Assembly (NCBI GenBank): GCA_015183035.1
Contig: JACZZP010000001.1
Span: 2,976,001-3,040,000, forward strand
Direction: 5' to 3'
Source of the DNA: Meloidogyne chitwoodi
Taxonomy: Eukaryota > Nematoda > Chromadorea > Rhabditida > Meloidogynidae
Length of the DNA stretch: 64,000 nt
The notes under the pieces are model-generated. The model had not been told where the DNA came from, searched no databases, and was given only the letters and a program-made list of their open reading frames with translations. The position numbers were made by a program, and so were the translations under genes. Of this stretch, positions 12,301 to 26,331 are shown one piece after another. Within the stretch, counting starts at the first letter, position 1. Each line of letters starts with the position of its first letter.

Positions 12301-15300
12301 AGTCGGATAAAAGACAAAGAGGAAAAAAGAGATGAGAGAAAGGCTTTCTATTGCTGCTAAAAAGGTTTTTTATTTTTAGACTGTGAGGTCAACAAAAAAA
12401 GCTTATTATTTTTAGTTTTAAAATAAATTTGAATAAATTTATTCAATTATTAAAGATTTATTTTCTTTTTTGTTTTGTTTTAAAATTTGTCTTTATTTTC
12501 TTTTTTTTTTAACAATTTTTTTAAATTTAATCTTATGCTTCACTATCGTTTATTATTAATTTATTTAACTAATTTTTAACACCTATTTATAATTTTATTT
12601 ATATTAAAATTCCAATACTAAATTAAACTTCCCTCAATTTTTTCTTCAATCTAATTCATGCATAGGTCATTGCCCATCTGCCACCACATTTTCACATTTT
12701 ATCCTTGCAAAATCTTATTTGTCCTCCCTCTCTTTCTCCTTTTCTTCCAGTAAAATCTGTCTATTTGTGTGAAATTTGACACTTTAGCACGTTTTTAAGT
12801 CGCATCTGTGCTGCTACTATTTAATGGGGTAAAAATGCTTCAGAGAAATTACAAAAAATTAATTTTCGATAAATAAAAATTTTTTTGTATTTTTTCAAAT
12901 CGCAACCAGTTACAGATGAGTATGGAAATTTTCCTACTTATTTTAGCATAAACTTTTTAATAACTATTAGATCAATAAGATCTCTGGGATTGAGGGAAAA
13001 ATGGCAAAAAGAGAGATATTTTATAAAATTAATTTAAAATAGAAAAGCTAGTAAAATAACCCACCACCATTTAAAGTGACGACAATGGAAGATTTGAGGT
13101 TTGGGATGTGCTACATTTTTATTATTTAATTATTTCAATACAAACTGCTATAAATATGTTGTCTTACTAAAATTTAAAAGAAAAAAATCCAAATTTGGAC
13201 ATAATTTGGGTATATAATCCTGTTTATATCTGCAAAATATTTCTTTTAACATTTTTGCAATTACTAAATACAATATCACATCCTTTTTTTCTCGGGATAA
13301 AAAAATGTATTTTTCTAGTAAAATGTATATAATTAATTATTGGGTGTCCATTTAAAACGTATTTTATTAGCAAATTATTCAGGTAAAAAAATACATTAAA
13401 AAACGGGAGATAAAATTTTAAAAATTTTCCACTCTAATTCCCAACTTTCAGCATTTTTCATCATATAACATACTTTTTAAGATTATCATAATTACATTAA
13501 AGATTTTTCAAATTAATTGTTTAATCCTAGTATCGGTTGGAAAGTATTTTTCTAAGTAAGTCACTTTTTATGGACACTAAATTTGTGGTTAATTAATAAA
13601 AAAATTTTTTTAATAAATTTACAATATTAATTAGACTTATACAATCCTTTTAACTATAAAAAAACGTTCTCATTGCTCTCATAATTTACAATGTATAGGA
13701 CTGTCACAAACCAGATCCGCTTTTTTTTCTTCTATTTTTCTCATTACACATAAATGTATTAAAATGCTCTTTAGATCTAACAAAAAGCCATGTCAAGAAC
13801 GTTCTTTTCTCTTCCCCCAACAACAACTAAGCATTCAATAAAGCATATCTAAAAAAATCAAAGAAACATTTTCCTTCATTTCTTCATCACACTTTTCCTA
13901 AAAGCATGTAAAATTATTTTTAAAAAATAATGTTAGGCATATTTTTTAAATAGACAATAATTTTTTCTTTTTTTTTTTTATCATTTTTATATATATTTTT
14001 TTTAAATCTGCAGAAACTTTAACATTTTTAAACTCTTAATATTTTATACATATTTAAATTGACTATTTTGGTTGTAAACTATATATTCTAAAATGAGCAT
14101 TTATTTTCTCTCCCTCATCCTCCTTATTTTCTTTTGCTTCTCCTAATTGCGTGTTCCGCTAATTCTTTTTTATTTTCACTATTTTCTGACTTAGCAGCAT
14201 ATCCCTTTTAGCCAGATTTAAAAATGAAACAGCAAGCAAACAAACAAACAATTGGCAATGAGACACAAAACAACATTGGTTTTGGCATAAATTCTCAATT
14301 CAAAATTTTAACAGGAAACTGATGAGCAAAATGAAAAAAAAGTACAACATAAGAGAAAAGTGGGAGGATATTATTTCTTTTCTCTCGATGGAATTTGGAT
14401 TGTTAAGAATTTTAGAAACTATAACTTTTTAGTAAAATTTGTTCCTTTTTTTTTTACAAAGGAAATTTGTTTAAAATTTTAAACTTGCCAAATTCCTTTC
14501 CTAACTATAAATCTCTTTGAGGATGATTAAAATATCATTATAATTGAATTTTATAATTTTTAATTGTACAATTAATTGTTTTTTTCTATTAACGATTTTT
14601 TACCATTAACCCCTTCATTTATATATAACCTTTAATCCTTTTCCTTAACCAGTTCCGCATCAATTGCTTGAATGAATATACTCAAAAAGGAGGTAAATAG
14701 GAATGGAAAATATGCGCAAGTAAGGTTAAAAAAAAATTTTTAATCCTAAAATTGCTCGCACATAGAGAGCGGATTTAAGCGAAGAGCGGGGATTGAGGCC
14801 AGGAAATGGAGAGCGATTATATAGGTGATTATATGAAAATATTATTTTTTTACATTTTATGTGTATTTTATAGTTACAAATCTGTGCTTTTTAAGGTCAA
14901 AAATACAAAAAAAAATCTTTGGCTATCAAAATTTTTTTGTTCCTCCTTTTTATCTAATTTTTTATCTAAATTATCTTGCCCTCTTCATTAATTCTAATGT
15001 CCCAAACTTTCTCATTTATTCTTCCATCTCATTGATTGGACAGCGCAACGTCATCATGGTCAACCTCTACTACTATTATTTTAACACTAACCACCCATCC
15101 AATTTTTTTTTTGTTTCGCCGCCATCTATTATTTATATTTATGTCCATTGTTATATAATATTTTTCATGTCAGCACAGTTTGCTGTTTTTTTTATGCAAA
15201 TGATTGTTATTAAAAATTTTATTTTGAATCCTAAAATTTATTTAATCAATATTATTTTTTAGAGACTTGACTAATCCAATTCTATGTATATTTAATGATC

Positions 15301-16672
15301 AATCACTTTTTAGTATACTATTATTTTATCCTACAACTTTTATTTTTCATAATTTTATGTATATTTTCCCATCAAAATAATTTGAGCTTTCGTTTTTTTT
15401 AAATTATTTATTTATTTATGTTCAATTCCTTTCTGTCAAACAAGCCATTGTCTTCAAATTAGCCCCTTGCAATCTTTTATTTTCTTCCTCTTTTAATCCA
15501 CTTGAATATTGTCTTTTTTATTCAAGCTAAAAATCCTTTTGGTCATCAGGCTAAGGAGAGAAGAGCGCAAATGCAGTAAAAACCCTAAATCTATGTCCAC
15601 AACCATTATAGTGAGTCCATAACCCTTATTTTTTAAAAGAAAAGCTGTTTAATAAATTTTAAAAGAAAATGTTTAAAGGATTTTAATCTAATTTATTTTT
15701 TTAAATTAATTTGATTTTAATTGAATTTTTAAAACTTGAGATATCAAAGAAATTTCTAAAATTTTAGTCATAGACTCGAAGGTCTAGTCTTTGCGAAGAA
15801 GGAAATAAATAGTAAATGAAGTGTTTGCTTTAGTTGTAGGGAAGGGGAGGGTAGAGCGATGAGCCGATTGACAGTGCTATGGATAACGAATGGTTAGTTT
15901 GATGGACAAGAAAGATCAATACAATACATTGGCCCATTCAACAATTTTTTTACAAATTATTAAAATATTTAAAGCTATTTTTTAAAAATTAAGAATACTT
16001 CTAGGAGTTTCGATAATGGCTTGAAAAAATTTGATTTAAAAAAATTTTCTAATTCAGTCTCATTTGCACTTACCCTTAACCTTACCCACTCTTTCAAAGT
16101 GAAAGACAACCCCTTATTCCTTCAACAGCCAAACTTCTTTTTAGGGTTTCTCTTCCGTCCAGCTAATCAATTCATCGTCGAATGGGTAATGTTGAGAGAG
16201 AACGATTGCCCTTCTTTCTTTATCTGTCCGTTGTCCTCTGTTCTTTCATTCTCTTTATTATATTATTATATACATTCCCCCCATTTGTAGAATTGCGCCC
16301 CTCATCCATACCTTCCTAAAAAAAATATGGGGTGTCGGCGATAGATACATACGAACTTCCCCTCCCCTCTTCCATTTTAAACATTCTAATTTTTCTTTCA
16401 AAAAATATTATAATTTTAAAGTAGCTAACCGAAAATAGCAGCGATCGATTTACCCAATTTCAATTTGAAGGTCAGCTGGAAGGGGAGATTATCGTGTCAT
16501 GCAACAATTTTTTTTAAATACTAGGACAAAACTGTTTAACATTTTACTTTAGAATTGAAATTTTCTTTGCTCATTTGTTCATTTTTTAATTTAAATTTTT
16601 AGCGGGCTTTCATCATTTTATTTCTTTTTTAAAAATGAAATTCTAAACTTATTCCATTTTTTTTGAATTCAA
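9364..16672. other. Long intergenic region upstream of plexin
   Basis: About 7.3 kb with no supportable gene. It holds the 41-bp minisatellite at 10030-11020, short microsatellites (TTA repeats near 12200, CAAA repeats near 14240) and many A/T runs. Patches of higher GC near 11580-11700, 15540-15600, 15780-15920 and 16320-16500 could be plexin regulatory or 5' noncoding sequence, but nothing specific is identifiable. Confidence 0.5.
10030..11020. repeat. Minisatellite, about 41-bp unit, about 24 copies
   Basis: The unit runs CGAAACTTTTCCTG, then AAAAAACGGAAAACATTT, then AAACCTTAC. It is repeated in tandem about 24 times with small changes in A-run length and occasional shortened units of about 37 bp. 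Each unit contains TTTTCC and, 7-9 bases later, GGAAAA, which are complementary and could pair as a short hairpin. Edge copies (10030-10140 and 10960-11020) are more degenerate, as expected for an old array homogenised in its centre. Confidence 0.95.
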
Positions 16673-19600
16673 ATGTTTGAGTATAAAGGCTTTATTGACG
16701 TGCCTTGCTTCAGTGGCCAAGATTTTAATAAATGTCAATCTCGTAATCTGAAAAAACAACGAACAATTGAATCAACAACAACTAGACAACTACAGCAAAA
16801 AAATTATTTCCTAAGCTTTTTTCCTACAGCAAAATTATGTGATGAACAAAAGAGGCAAATGGAACAACATAAAAAAATGGACAGATTGGACATTAGAATG
16901 AAAAATTTTCAGCAAACTCTTTCTTGGCATTTGTTAAAATTTTATAGATTATTGATAAAAACAACGTTTAATTTAACATTTTTTCTGGTTTTAATGGTTT
17001 CGTCAATACAAGTAAATTGTTTTGTTGAAGAGCAACAAACACAGCAAAAACAACAAGATGAAGCTATTATGGCAGTATTTCGAGATAATCATGAAGGACA
17101 CGAAGTAGAATTGCAGAGGATGGTATAATTTAGTACCTTTGTTGATTAAAATTTCAAAATTTTTTTATTTCTAACACATTCCAATTAAGATTATGGACAG
17201 GTCGACTGGTCGTCTCTATGTCGGGGCTGTTAATCATTTGTATGATTTGTCACCTGAAGGTTTAGCAATCCGAGAACATGCTCTGACTGGTCCTCGTGCT
17301 GATTCTGTTTTTTGTGCAGGTTAGTAAACAAACTAAGAAAATGTGTCTTTTGTTTTGGATGGAATGTGAAATATCTCTAAAAGTGGCTTTTATCTTCGTA
17401 AACATTATATACCAATCAAAGAAAAGAATAAGACTAATCGGTTTTTAAAAGGAAAAAAAGAGAAAGGAAAGGAATGCGAAGAACTGATTGGGTACTAAGA
17501 TAAGCAATGTTTTAAGCGCAAAGGTAAATGTGAAAATTGAGATCACCGACAAGCGAAGAAACTGATGAGTTGGTAAAAAATACAAGTGTAATAAACATGG
17601 TTTTGTTTAAATTTTTGGATTTAAATATAATTTATTGATTTTGAAAAGGGAGTATTTTTTGTTCATTCAAATTATTATTGTTTAATTATATTAAAATTTA
17701 TTTTTGCTTTGGAAATAAGAATAAAAACATTATTTATCCTTACATTATTTTAAATTTGCATAATTGAAAAAAAAGCAAAACTAAAATTTAAGAGCCATAT
17801 ATTTAAAAAACAAGCGCGGTGTCGGGCTGAGACGATAACAAAAAATAAATTATTGAGAGATGGAATAAAATTAAAAAATGGTCGTTAACGAGAAATGAAA
17901 ATTATATTTTTTAGTTTAAATAAAACTTGCAAAATAAAAAAAATGTATCTAAACTTTTATTTAATTTTAGATGCCTTAACTATATGCAAGGAACCACTGG
18001 TACCTACAGATTCATATATCAAGGCATTAGCAATATACCCAGATTCAAACAAGCTGATTGAGTGCACCTCTCTGTATCAGGTACTTTTTAATTAAATATT
18101 TTGGAATGGTTGTACTTTTTAATTATTATGAAAATTGATTTCTGTTTTTAAGGGCCGTTGCCGTACTAGAAATCTATCAAATATTCGTCGAGAGAGTGAT
18201 GTCAGATTTTCCAGGCCAGGGATTGTTCCAAACGACGACCATTCCTCCGCTCAAATCTTTGTTGGTTCTGGTCCATCAACGGCAGGCTTCTCATCCCAAC
18301 CCCGTGTTCTCTATGTTGGTTCTACTTTTGTTCCAGTTAGCTTAGGTTATTTTTCTTGTGTTCGTATGTTGCGGAAAAATGTGTGGATGGAGATGGAATC
18401 GAACCATCATGGAATGAGCCCAAACCAGAGCACAACCGACTGTGCCACCATCCAACCCTCTGTTATTGCATTTTTATTCACTCATATACTTTCTCAAGTA
18501 TACGGACATAACAATTTTGGCTTACATAAATTTTAAAAGCAGAATCTATTTTTTAAGTAAAAATTTTTCTAAATAGGTCAACGAGATTCATTGGAAGTGC
18601 CTGCAGTCTCCTCGATTTCGTTGGAAAATGGCCGTCTTTTTGAGTTTGCTGAGCAATCAATAAGTTCGGGAACTTATATGAAGTTAGATTATAGACGAAT
18701 GCCCTTTTTTAGGTAACTATTGTATCTAAAAATAAGTAATTTTATATTTTAGAATTGATTATATTGGAGGATTTGAGGTCAATGGTTTTGCCTATTTTGC
18801 TACAAAACAACCAAAGTACACACCACAACCTGATACACAACCTACCATTTCAAAGGTAATTTAATAATGAGTAAGGTTTTTTTGCTAATTCCCGTTCTTT
18901 AAAAGTTGGTTCGTGTATGCACACAAGATGCAAATTTTTATTCATATACTGAAGCTCCACTTGAATGTGAATGGGCTGGCCAAACCTACAATCTTCTCCA
19001 AACGATTTATTTAGCTAACGCCGGTTTTGATTTGGCAGCATCAATGCGATTAAAACCTACTGATTTTGTTTTGTTTGGGACATTTGCAAGAGGAGAGGGA
19101 CCTGAAAGGAACTTAACTATGCGTGACTCTGCACTATGTGCCTTTTCTCTTCGGTAATTAATAAATATATTTTTGCGAAAAATTAGTAAACTTAACACAA
19201 ACAAAAATTTTTTAAAATCAATTTTTTAGACATATAGAGGCAAAATTCTTTGAGAACATTCGTGTTTGTTACAATGGTAATACGCGAACAAATCTCCCTT
19301 GGTTCAATTCCGACAAAATGTGTACAGCAACACGTTATCCGGACTCGGAGATTATGTGTGGCAAAGATGTGAACAGTTATATTGGCGGAGAGATACCAAT
19401 TTCTGCTCGCGCCTTACTCGTTGATCGAACATCACTTTTTACTTCTTTGGCTATTTCTTCTGTACAAACAGCCACTGTTGCATTCATTGGTACCAACGAT
19501 GGAATACTTCACAAAGTAAAATACAAATAAGGACATAATTTTATAAAAATTTTTAAAAAATATGTATTTAAGGCATTGCTTCAAGGAGAAGACGGTCAAT

Positions 19601-22600
19601 CACATATTTTCAAGTCAATTCAAGTTAGTGCCGATGGTCATCCTATTTTACAAGACATGGAATTGGATGAAAAAAATGGGTTCCTCTATGTATTATTAAG
19701 GCACTCTCTATACAAGGTTGTTTTCTAAACTAAGAATTTTTTATTGGGTTTGTTTCTGTTATTATTTTTCCTTTTTTCTTGCCTATTAATTCGAAATAAA
19801 TTTAGATAAACATTCGACTCTGTGCTCAATCTCAAGATTGCCACTCCTGTTTAAAGGCATTTGATTAAGTTTTTATTAAAATTAATACAATTATTATAAA
19901 GGCTGGAAATCCTTATTGTGGTTGGTGTTTAAAGCCATCAGCCTGTACAACACAAGAAGTCTGTGAAGCAGATGCTTTAAATCCACGTGCAGATTGGCTT
20001 AATTATAAATCGGGACGTTGTCCTGCTATTCGTTCTGTCGAACCTCGCGAACAACAAATTACTTTTTCACGTCCAATTCATTTACGCATTGAAAATGCAC
20101 CTCCAGCACTTGCTAGTCATGACGGATCAACGACAGCAACTCTTTATTGTTCTTTTCAGTTTCCAAATCGTTTGTTAGTTAATGTCTCAGCGATTTCTAG
20201 AGAAGGAGACCAGTTAATAATTTTATTTTTATTCTCGATTTTGTTTGCTATTATGTTTTTAAAGGGTAGTTTGTTCAACGCCGATTCGTTCAAGCCTTAA
20301 AACTCTTTTGGATGGAGCTCAAACTATAAACGAAGTTGCACGGAATGGACTTAATACTCGTCTATCAATTGTCCAGACGGTTGATTCTGCAGTTCTTGCT
20401 TCAACTAATTTCACCTTCTTTGATTGTCATCAATTACTTAGTTGTCAAGAATGTGCTTCAATTCGTTTCCCATGTGATTGGTGTGCATTAAGCGTAAGTT
20501 AGGGAAATTCTTATGTTTTTACATAATTTCCCTTTTTTCACAGGCAAAATGTGTCCCAAATGCTGAAGATGTTTGCCAAGGCGAACCGCTTGTTAATTCC
20601 GTCAGCGTAATAATTTTTTATCTTTAGTCACTATACGGATGCATATTTCAGAGGATTGGTCCTTCATCACGCCGAGGCCCTGAATTCTGCCCACGTTTTT
20701 CATCTCCTGAAGGTGATTTGTTTGTTTACTCGGGTCACCGACGCAGAGTTCAAGTTCAAGTTTGTTTTTATTACTATTGTCAACTAATATATATTAGATA
20801 AGTAGAACAGAAATTAAAAATTTATACATATATATATAGTACAATAATTGACTTTATTAAGGCCAGTAATTTACATGAGCAAATGAGTGCCTTCAAATGT
20901 CAATATACTTTAATTGAGCAAAATAGTGTGACACATGAAAAATTGGCACAACGTGAAGGAAAGGAAATAATGTTTGCTTAAATATACATATGTGTTTTTT
21001 AAAATTATTTTTTAGTTGTGATGAGATGCTTTTTGAATTTGGTGGTTCTGGTTATGGTAATGGAACTGCTACGGCCCTATTTGGTATTGTTTGGGCTCCA
21101 CTTGGTTTAACAACTTCCGCTGTTTTTCACCCGCTTGACAATATTGAAAGAATGAAAGTGGTCTGTTTAAGTATATTTATGCTTTAATTTCAATTTTTTA
21201 ACACAGATAATTTATCGCTGCCAACAATTGGCCTCTAACTGTGGTCTTTGTTTAAGTCTTGATTCAAGAAAGTTTGAATGTGGATGGTGTGAAGATGAAG
21301 GATATTGTTCTCCAAAAAATGATTGCAAAGGAGGTTTGTTCTTATTCATTTTATTTATTATTTTTTTTACAATCAGGATGGCTTTCACTGGATGTTACTA
21401 ACTCAGCTTCTTCAAAAATAGTTTGCCCCAACCCTCGTATCGATGATTTTCAACCACGAAAAGGCCCAATCAATGGAGGAACAAAAATAACTATTCTTGG
21501 TTCAAATTTGGGTCTACGTTTTTCTGATGTACGCGATAATGTTCGAGTTGCGAGTGCCAAATGTGACGTTAGCGAGCCAGATTATTTACCCTCAAGACAA
21601 ATTGTTTGTTATACAAGAGCACCTAGCACTAGACAAAAACAAGGACAGGTTCTAAATTTATTTGTTAAATAAAAATATCTAAAAAAAGTAGGCAGGCTTA
21701 TATTTTATTCTATATTATGTTAAATTATTATTGTTAAAATTTTAGCATGTAATTCTACGTCTTCACGATCCGAGAAGAGAATATTTAAATGATTCCACAG
21801 GTGAGGTGATTTAGAGGACTATTGGAAATAGTAAGAACTAACAATAAGTAGAAACAACTATTCAATGAAATATATTTCTTATAAAATTTTTTGAATCTTT
21901 TTAGATGATCGTAAATATACTGCCGTGTCTACGCAGACTTTCACTTATACAAATCCTCAAATTGCATCTTTTCAACCATACAGAGGACCAAAAAATGGTG
22001 GAACGGATTTAACGGTTGCATTTTATTTTAGATTTTTGTTCTAAAAATAATTTCTTTAGATTCTCGGGATGGATCTTGATTCTGGTGTTGCTTTTAACCT
22101 CAGTATTGGTAATTCGCCTTGTGAGTTGCGTCAAAGATCTGCTTCTATGGTAGTGTGTAGAACTGGGCCAGCTATTTCTGAAAAACCTGAATATTTGGTT
22201 TTGAACGCAGATGGAACTCAATTACGTGTTGATAGTGTCCATTTTCAATACACGTTAGTCTTTTTTTAAATTTATTGAAGATTAATATTATTAAAAAAGT
22301 TTTTACATCCTTCAAATTGACGCAAAAAAAATATGTCAAAAATTTTAGGCGATTTTCATAAAATTATATTCATTATAAAGTTTTCAGTGCCAATCCTTCA
22401 ATTGATAGTGTGCCAAAGCCTGTTTCCATTGTTTCTGGTGGAATTTTAATTGACGTTCAAGGCACTGGTTTAGATCTTTTACAGAGGCCACGGATGTTGA
22501 TTAATTGGGAAGGACAAACCTTTTGGGGTGCTAAATGCGAATTAATTGACGAACATTTAATGGTTTTATTGTTATTATTTAAAAAAATATAAAACTTAAA

Positions 22601-25600
22601 GATTTGTCGTACACCTCCACTGGAATTATCTTTGGATCGACGTATGCAATTGAGCATTCAAAGACCTTTACGAGTAGATTATGGATTCGGTAAGTAATGA
22701 ATATTGAAAAACAAAAATCTTATTAATTTTTATATTTTATTTTTAGATCTGGATGGTACTCACACTGGGTATAGTATTAAATAATTTAACTATTAAACTC
22801 CGAATATTTCAGAAATTTAACCTCTTCAGTGGATCGAACATTACCAAAGTTATTGGTCTTTCCTGATCCACGTCTTCAGCCTCTTACTGAGGTATTAACT
22901 GTTCGTCCAGGTCACAATTTTGTTTAGCTTATCTCAAACAATTAACATATTCCAGGAGGCGATTTAGTTCTTAAGGGGTATAACTTAAATTTGGCAGCAT
23001 CTGCACGTGGTATGTATTAAAGATTCGATGACCTTTAACTTTAAAAATAGATGTTCGTATCAGCGTTGGAGGAATGCCTTGTAATGTAACTGCAATAGCG
23101 ATAAACACGTTAACATGCGTTTTACCTCAACATTTGGATGAAGGACAGCGCGATGAGCAAATGGACGTTCTTATTTATATCGGTGACAAAATGTTGGTTT
23201 TATTGTTAATATTACCTAATACAATTTTATAATTTAGAGAGAAGGTTGGTGAGGCATCTCAACATTTTCGGGTCTCGGATCCTTCACAATGGCTTATTAT
23301 CACTGTTGCCGTGGCGTTTCTTGGCGTTTTTTTGGCTTTGATGCTTTTCGTTTTTTATCGCCGCAAAGCTACATATCACAATAGGCAATTGCACTATTTG
23401 AAAGCACAGGTGAGTCTATTTTTAAAATATTTTATTATTATTAAAAAATAATTTTATGTTTAGATGAATTCAATTGAGATGCGAGTTGCACAGGAATGCA
23501 AAGAAGCATTTCATGAATTACAAACAAAGTATTATATTTTTAATTCTCAATTTAACTAAAATTGTAGTATGAATGCTTTGGCTGGGCCACAAGGAGCATC
23601 TTTTATTCCTTTCTTGCCCTACACAGTCTATTCATCACGTGTACTTTTTCCTCAATTTTCTGGCACTTCACCAGCATCACTACATCCTGTACTTAGAGAG
23701 CTGACCGTTGAACAGGATAGAGCTTTACAAGTAGAAAGTAGCCTAAGGCAATTGCACTGCCTGCTTCAGAATCGTATATTTCTTCTTTCTTTTGTTCGTT
23801 CTATCGATGCTAACAAATATTTATTGGTGAAGGATCGCGTTTATGTTGGTTCTCTTCTAATGGTTGTTTTACAGGTTTGTTCTATATGGTTAAAGATGGA
23901 AAATAAATTCAAGATTTTTCATTCTTGAAAACTTTATTAAACCAATTTTTAATTTTCAGGCACATATGAACGTTCTCACTGACGTTCTTAAACAGTTACT
24001 CAGGGATTTAATTAGACGAAATGTTGAGAGTAAATTTCAACCGAAAATTCTTTTTCGCAGAGCGGAATCTGTGGCTGAAAGAATGGTGAATAAATTTTTG
24101 AGAATTTTATAAAAATATTTTTGTATTGACTTTAGATATAAATAAAAAAATTTCATAGTTATCTGCATGGTTTGCTATTCTCATGTATAAACACCTAAGA
24201 CGAAGCGCTGGAAAACCACTTTATCAACTTTACTGGGCTACAAAACAACAAACTGAGAAAGGACCACAGGATGCAGTAAGCAAATAGAAGATATTCAAAT
24301 ATAATTTTATTTCAATTTGACAAAATAATATTTTGAATTTTCAAGGTAACTATGGATTCGCGTTATTCCCTCTCAGAAGAGAAATTACTTCGAGCTTCTG
24401 TTGACTTTCGTGAGTTAACTGTTTTTATTTTGGCTGATTCTACTTCTACCGTTGATATGCAAGTTAGAGTGCTTGATTGTGATTCCATTGGACAGGTTTG
24501 TTTTTTATTTATAAGCACCTAATGCAAAAATGTCTAGGTAAAGGAACGCTGTTTGGATGCAAAATATAGAACAACTCCTTTTTCTGAACGTCCATTACCA
24601 TCAGAAATTGATCTTGAATTACGTACGCCGACACATCGAATGGTTTTACAAGATCTTGACGGAAGTTCACGATTCGAAGCAGGCGGATTTTGGCGGTATA
24701 ACACACTTGCACATTACAAAATTGGTGACAAAGCAACATTCGCATTGGTTCCTAGAAATGCCACTTCCTCCTCCTACAACCTTTCTCTGGTGGGTAATCG
24801 GAGTTAATTCGACCAAGAGTTGTAAAGACCAAAATTTTAGCTTGAGACGTCGTTAAGTTAATTTTTTAAAATTTTCCCCTCTGAAATTTTTTTCTAGTTA
24901 TTTTACGAATATTATAAACACGTTCTCTTTGATACTAACTGATTTTATTGCTCATAACTTCTACATTTTTTATCTTATTTTTTAGATTTCCGATAAGTCT
25001 GATAAGTCTTCTGGTGGTTCAGGTGGATTCTCTTCTACTCATTTCCATAACCAATATACTGCAGCCAACAGTCCTGTTTTTCAAAAGACTTCTGGTGGAG
25101 GTGGTGGTTCTTTCTTTACAACTGGCTCTATTGGTTGTCATTCTATTGTTGGAGCTGGAAGGTCAGCAGCAGATGCAACTGCTGGAACAATGCGCGTTTT
25201 TCATTTGGTTAGAGCACCAAACTCAAATGTACCTCATGGAGTGGAAGGTCAGGAACAAAAGATGGTCACTGAAATTTACTTGACAAGGCTGCTGACGATG
25301 AAAAAAATATTACAAAAGTGATTTTTTTATGAGTAATCATTATCAATAATGAGACTCAAACAGGCCATTTGAATTTAATTGACGTTTTGTCACGAGTAAT
25401 CTCTCTTTATTTCTAATCTCTATTTATAATACTATTTCTTACAAATAGGCCCGCGACTATTTGGGTTTTACTCATTTTTAATTTTTTGTTTATTGAAAAT
25501 TTTTATTTTAAGGTTTATCGAAGATTTGCTCGAAACTATTTTTTCTACAACATCACCCCAATCCCCTTTTCCTCACTGTATTAAGTACATGTTCGACTTC

Positions 25601-26331
25601 CTTGATGATCAAGCTCGTGAACATGGTATTGTTGATCCAGAAGTGGTAACTATATTCAAAACTAACAAATTTTTTAAAAATAAATCATTTTAGGTCCATG
25701 CATGGAAAAGCAACTCATTGCCTCTTCGTTTCTGGGTTAACCTTATCAAAAATCCTGATTTTATTTTTGACATTCAAAAACCAACACGTATCGAAGGTTC
25801 GTTAAATGTTGTAGCACAAACGCTTATGGATGCGTGTTCAACAAACGAACAACACTTAACAAAAGACTCGCCTAGTAGTAAACTTCTTTTTGCAAACGAG
25901 ATGGACAAGTATCGTCAGTGGGTTCAGCGTTTTTATGCTCAAGTTGCAGAGGCAGAACCAATTCCAGATAGAGAGATGGCTTTGCTTTTGGCTGAAGAAA
26001 GTCAAGAACATGGCCAGGATTTTATGATTTATTCAGCACTTAACGAGCTTTTTTCTTATGCGTGCCAAAATAAGGTTAATTTTATCATTGAAAATTATTT
26101 TTTATGCGCTAACTATTTGTATAGGAAATGCTATTTGAGGAGTTGAGCCAAAATGAATTTGCTTTACAACAACAACTTCCAGCGGCCTTTCAAAAACTTC
26201 TCGATACAATGGAAGTTCCTCCTGATACTCAATTGCTCAATGGTTCCCTGTTATCTGATACTTATGCAGACTCAAAGACAAGACTTGTGCAGCCTGGTAC
26301 TCATTTAGGAAGCAATGGAAACTTTTACTAG
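16673..26331 (+). CDS. plx: Plexin, semaphorin receptor
   Basis: The gene has 38 exons: 16673-17122, 17190-17319, 17971-18080, 18153-18345, 18577-18712, 18753-18855, 18906-19153, 19230-19515, 19573-19716, 19806-19856, 19902-20212, 20265-20493, 20544-20606, 20652-20759, 20862-20971, 21016-21160, 21207-21333, 21377-21648, 21746-21800, 21905-22014, 22060-22253, 22388-22562, 22602-22689, 22747-22768, 22813-22910, 22956-23009, 23051-23192, 23238-23409, 23464-23528, 23568-23874, 23960-24085, 24159-24275, 24346-24495, 24538-24789, 24986-25317, 25513-25645, 25694-26074 and 26125-26331. Every phase joins, giving 2131 residues. Order: sema (about 151-600, starting DRSTGRLYVGAVN), three PSI modules (about 605-650, 775-815, 940-980; CGWC signatures), IPT/TIG repeats, one membrane helix (about 1403-1426), then a cytoplasmic RasGAP-like region with the arginine pair at FRRAESVAERM, an RBD-type insert and LPLRFWVNLIKNP. 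Plexins receive semaphorins and act as Rap GAPs in cell guidance. Which C. elegans paralogue (plx-1 or plx-2) it matches is unresolved. A signal peptide follows Met76 (16898), which may be the true start. Confidence 0.95.
18385..18453 (-). ncRNA. tRNA-like element with Pol III boxes, in plexin intron 4
   Basis: On the minus strand a 69-nt segment folds like a tRNA. The acceptor stem pairs GGATGG with CCATCC, a D arm pairs GCAC with GTGC, and a T arm pairs GATGG with CCATC around a TTCGATT loop. It has an A box (TGGCACAGTCGG) and a perfect B box (GGTTCGATTCC). The anticodon arm is poor: a loop reading TTTGGGC would give a proline TGG anticodon, but only three of five stem pairs form. It is therefore a degraded tRNA-Pro-like gene or a tRNA-derived SINE head rather than a working tRNA. 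It lies inside intron 18346-18576, antisense to plexin. Confidence 0.65.

Noticed and set aside
14806..15262. Overlapping plus-strand frames of 61 and 133 residues rich in Phe/Tyr/Ile
   Set aside because: Low-complexity translation of T-rich DNA with no conserved motif or splice context.
18385..18453. Functional tRNA-Pro(TGG)
   Set aside because: The anticodon stem has at most three of five pairs, so a working tRNA is unlikely; kept as a tRNA-like element.
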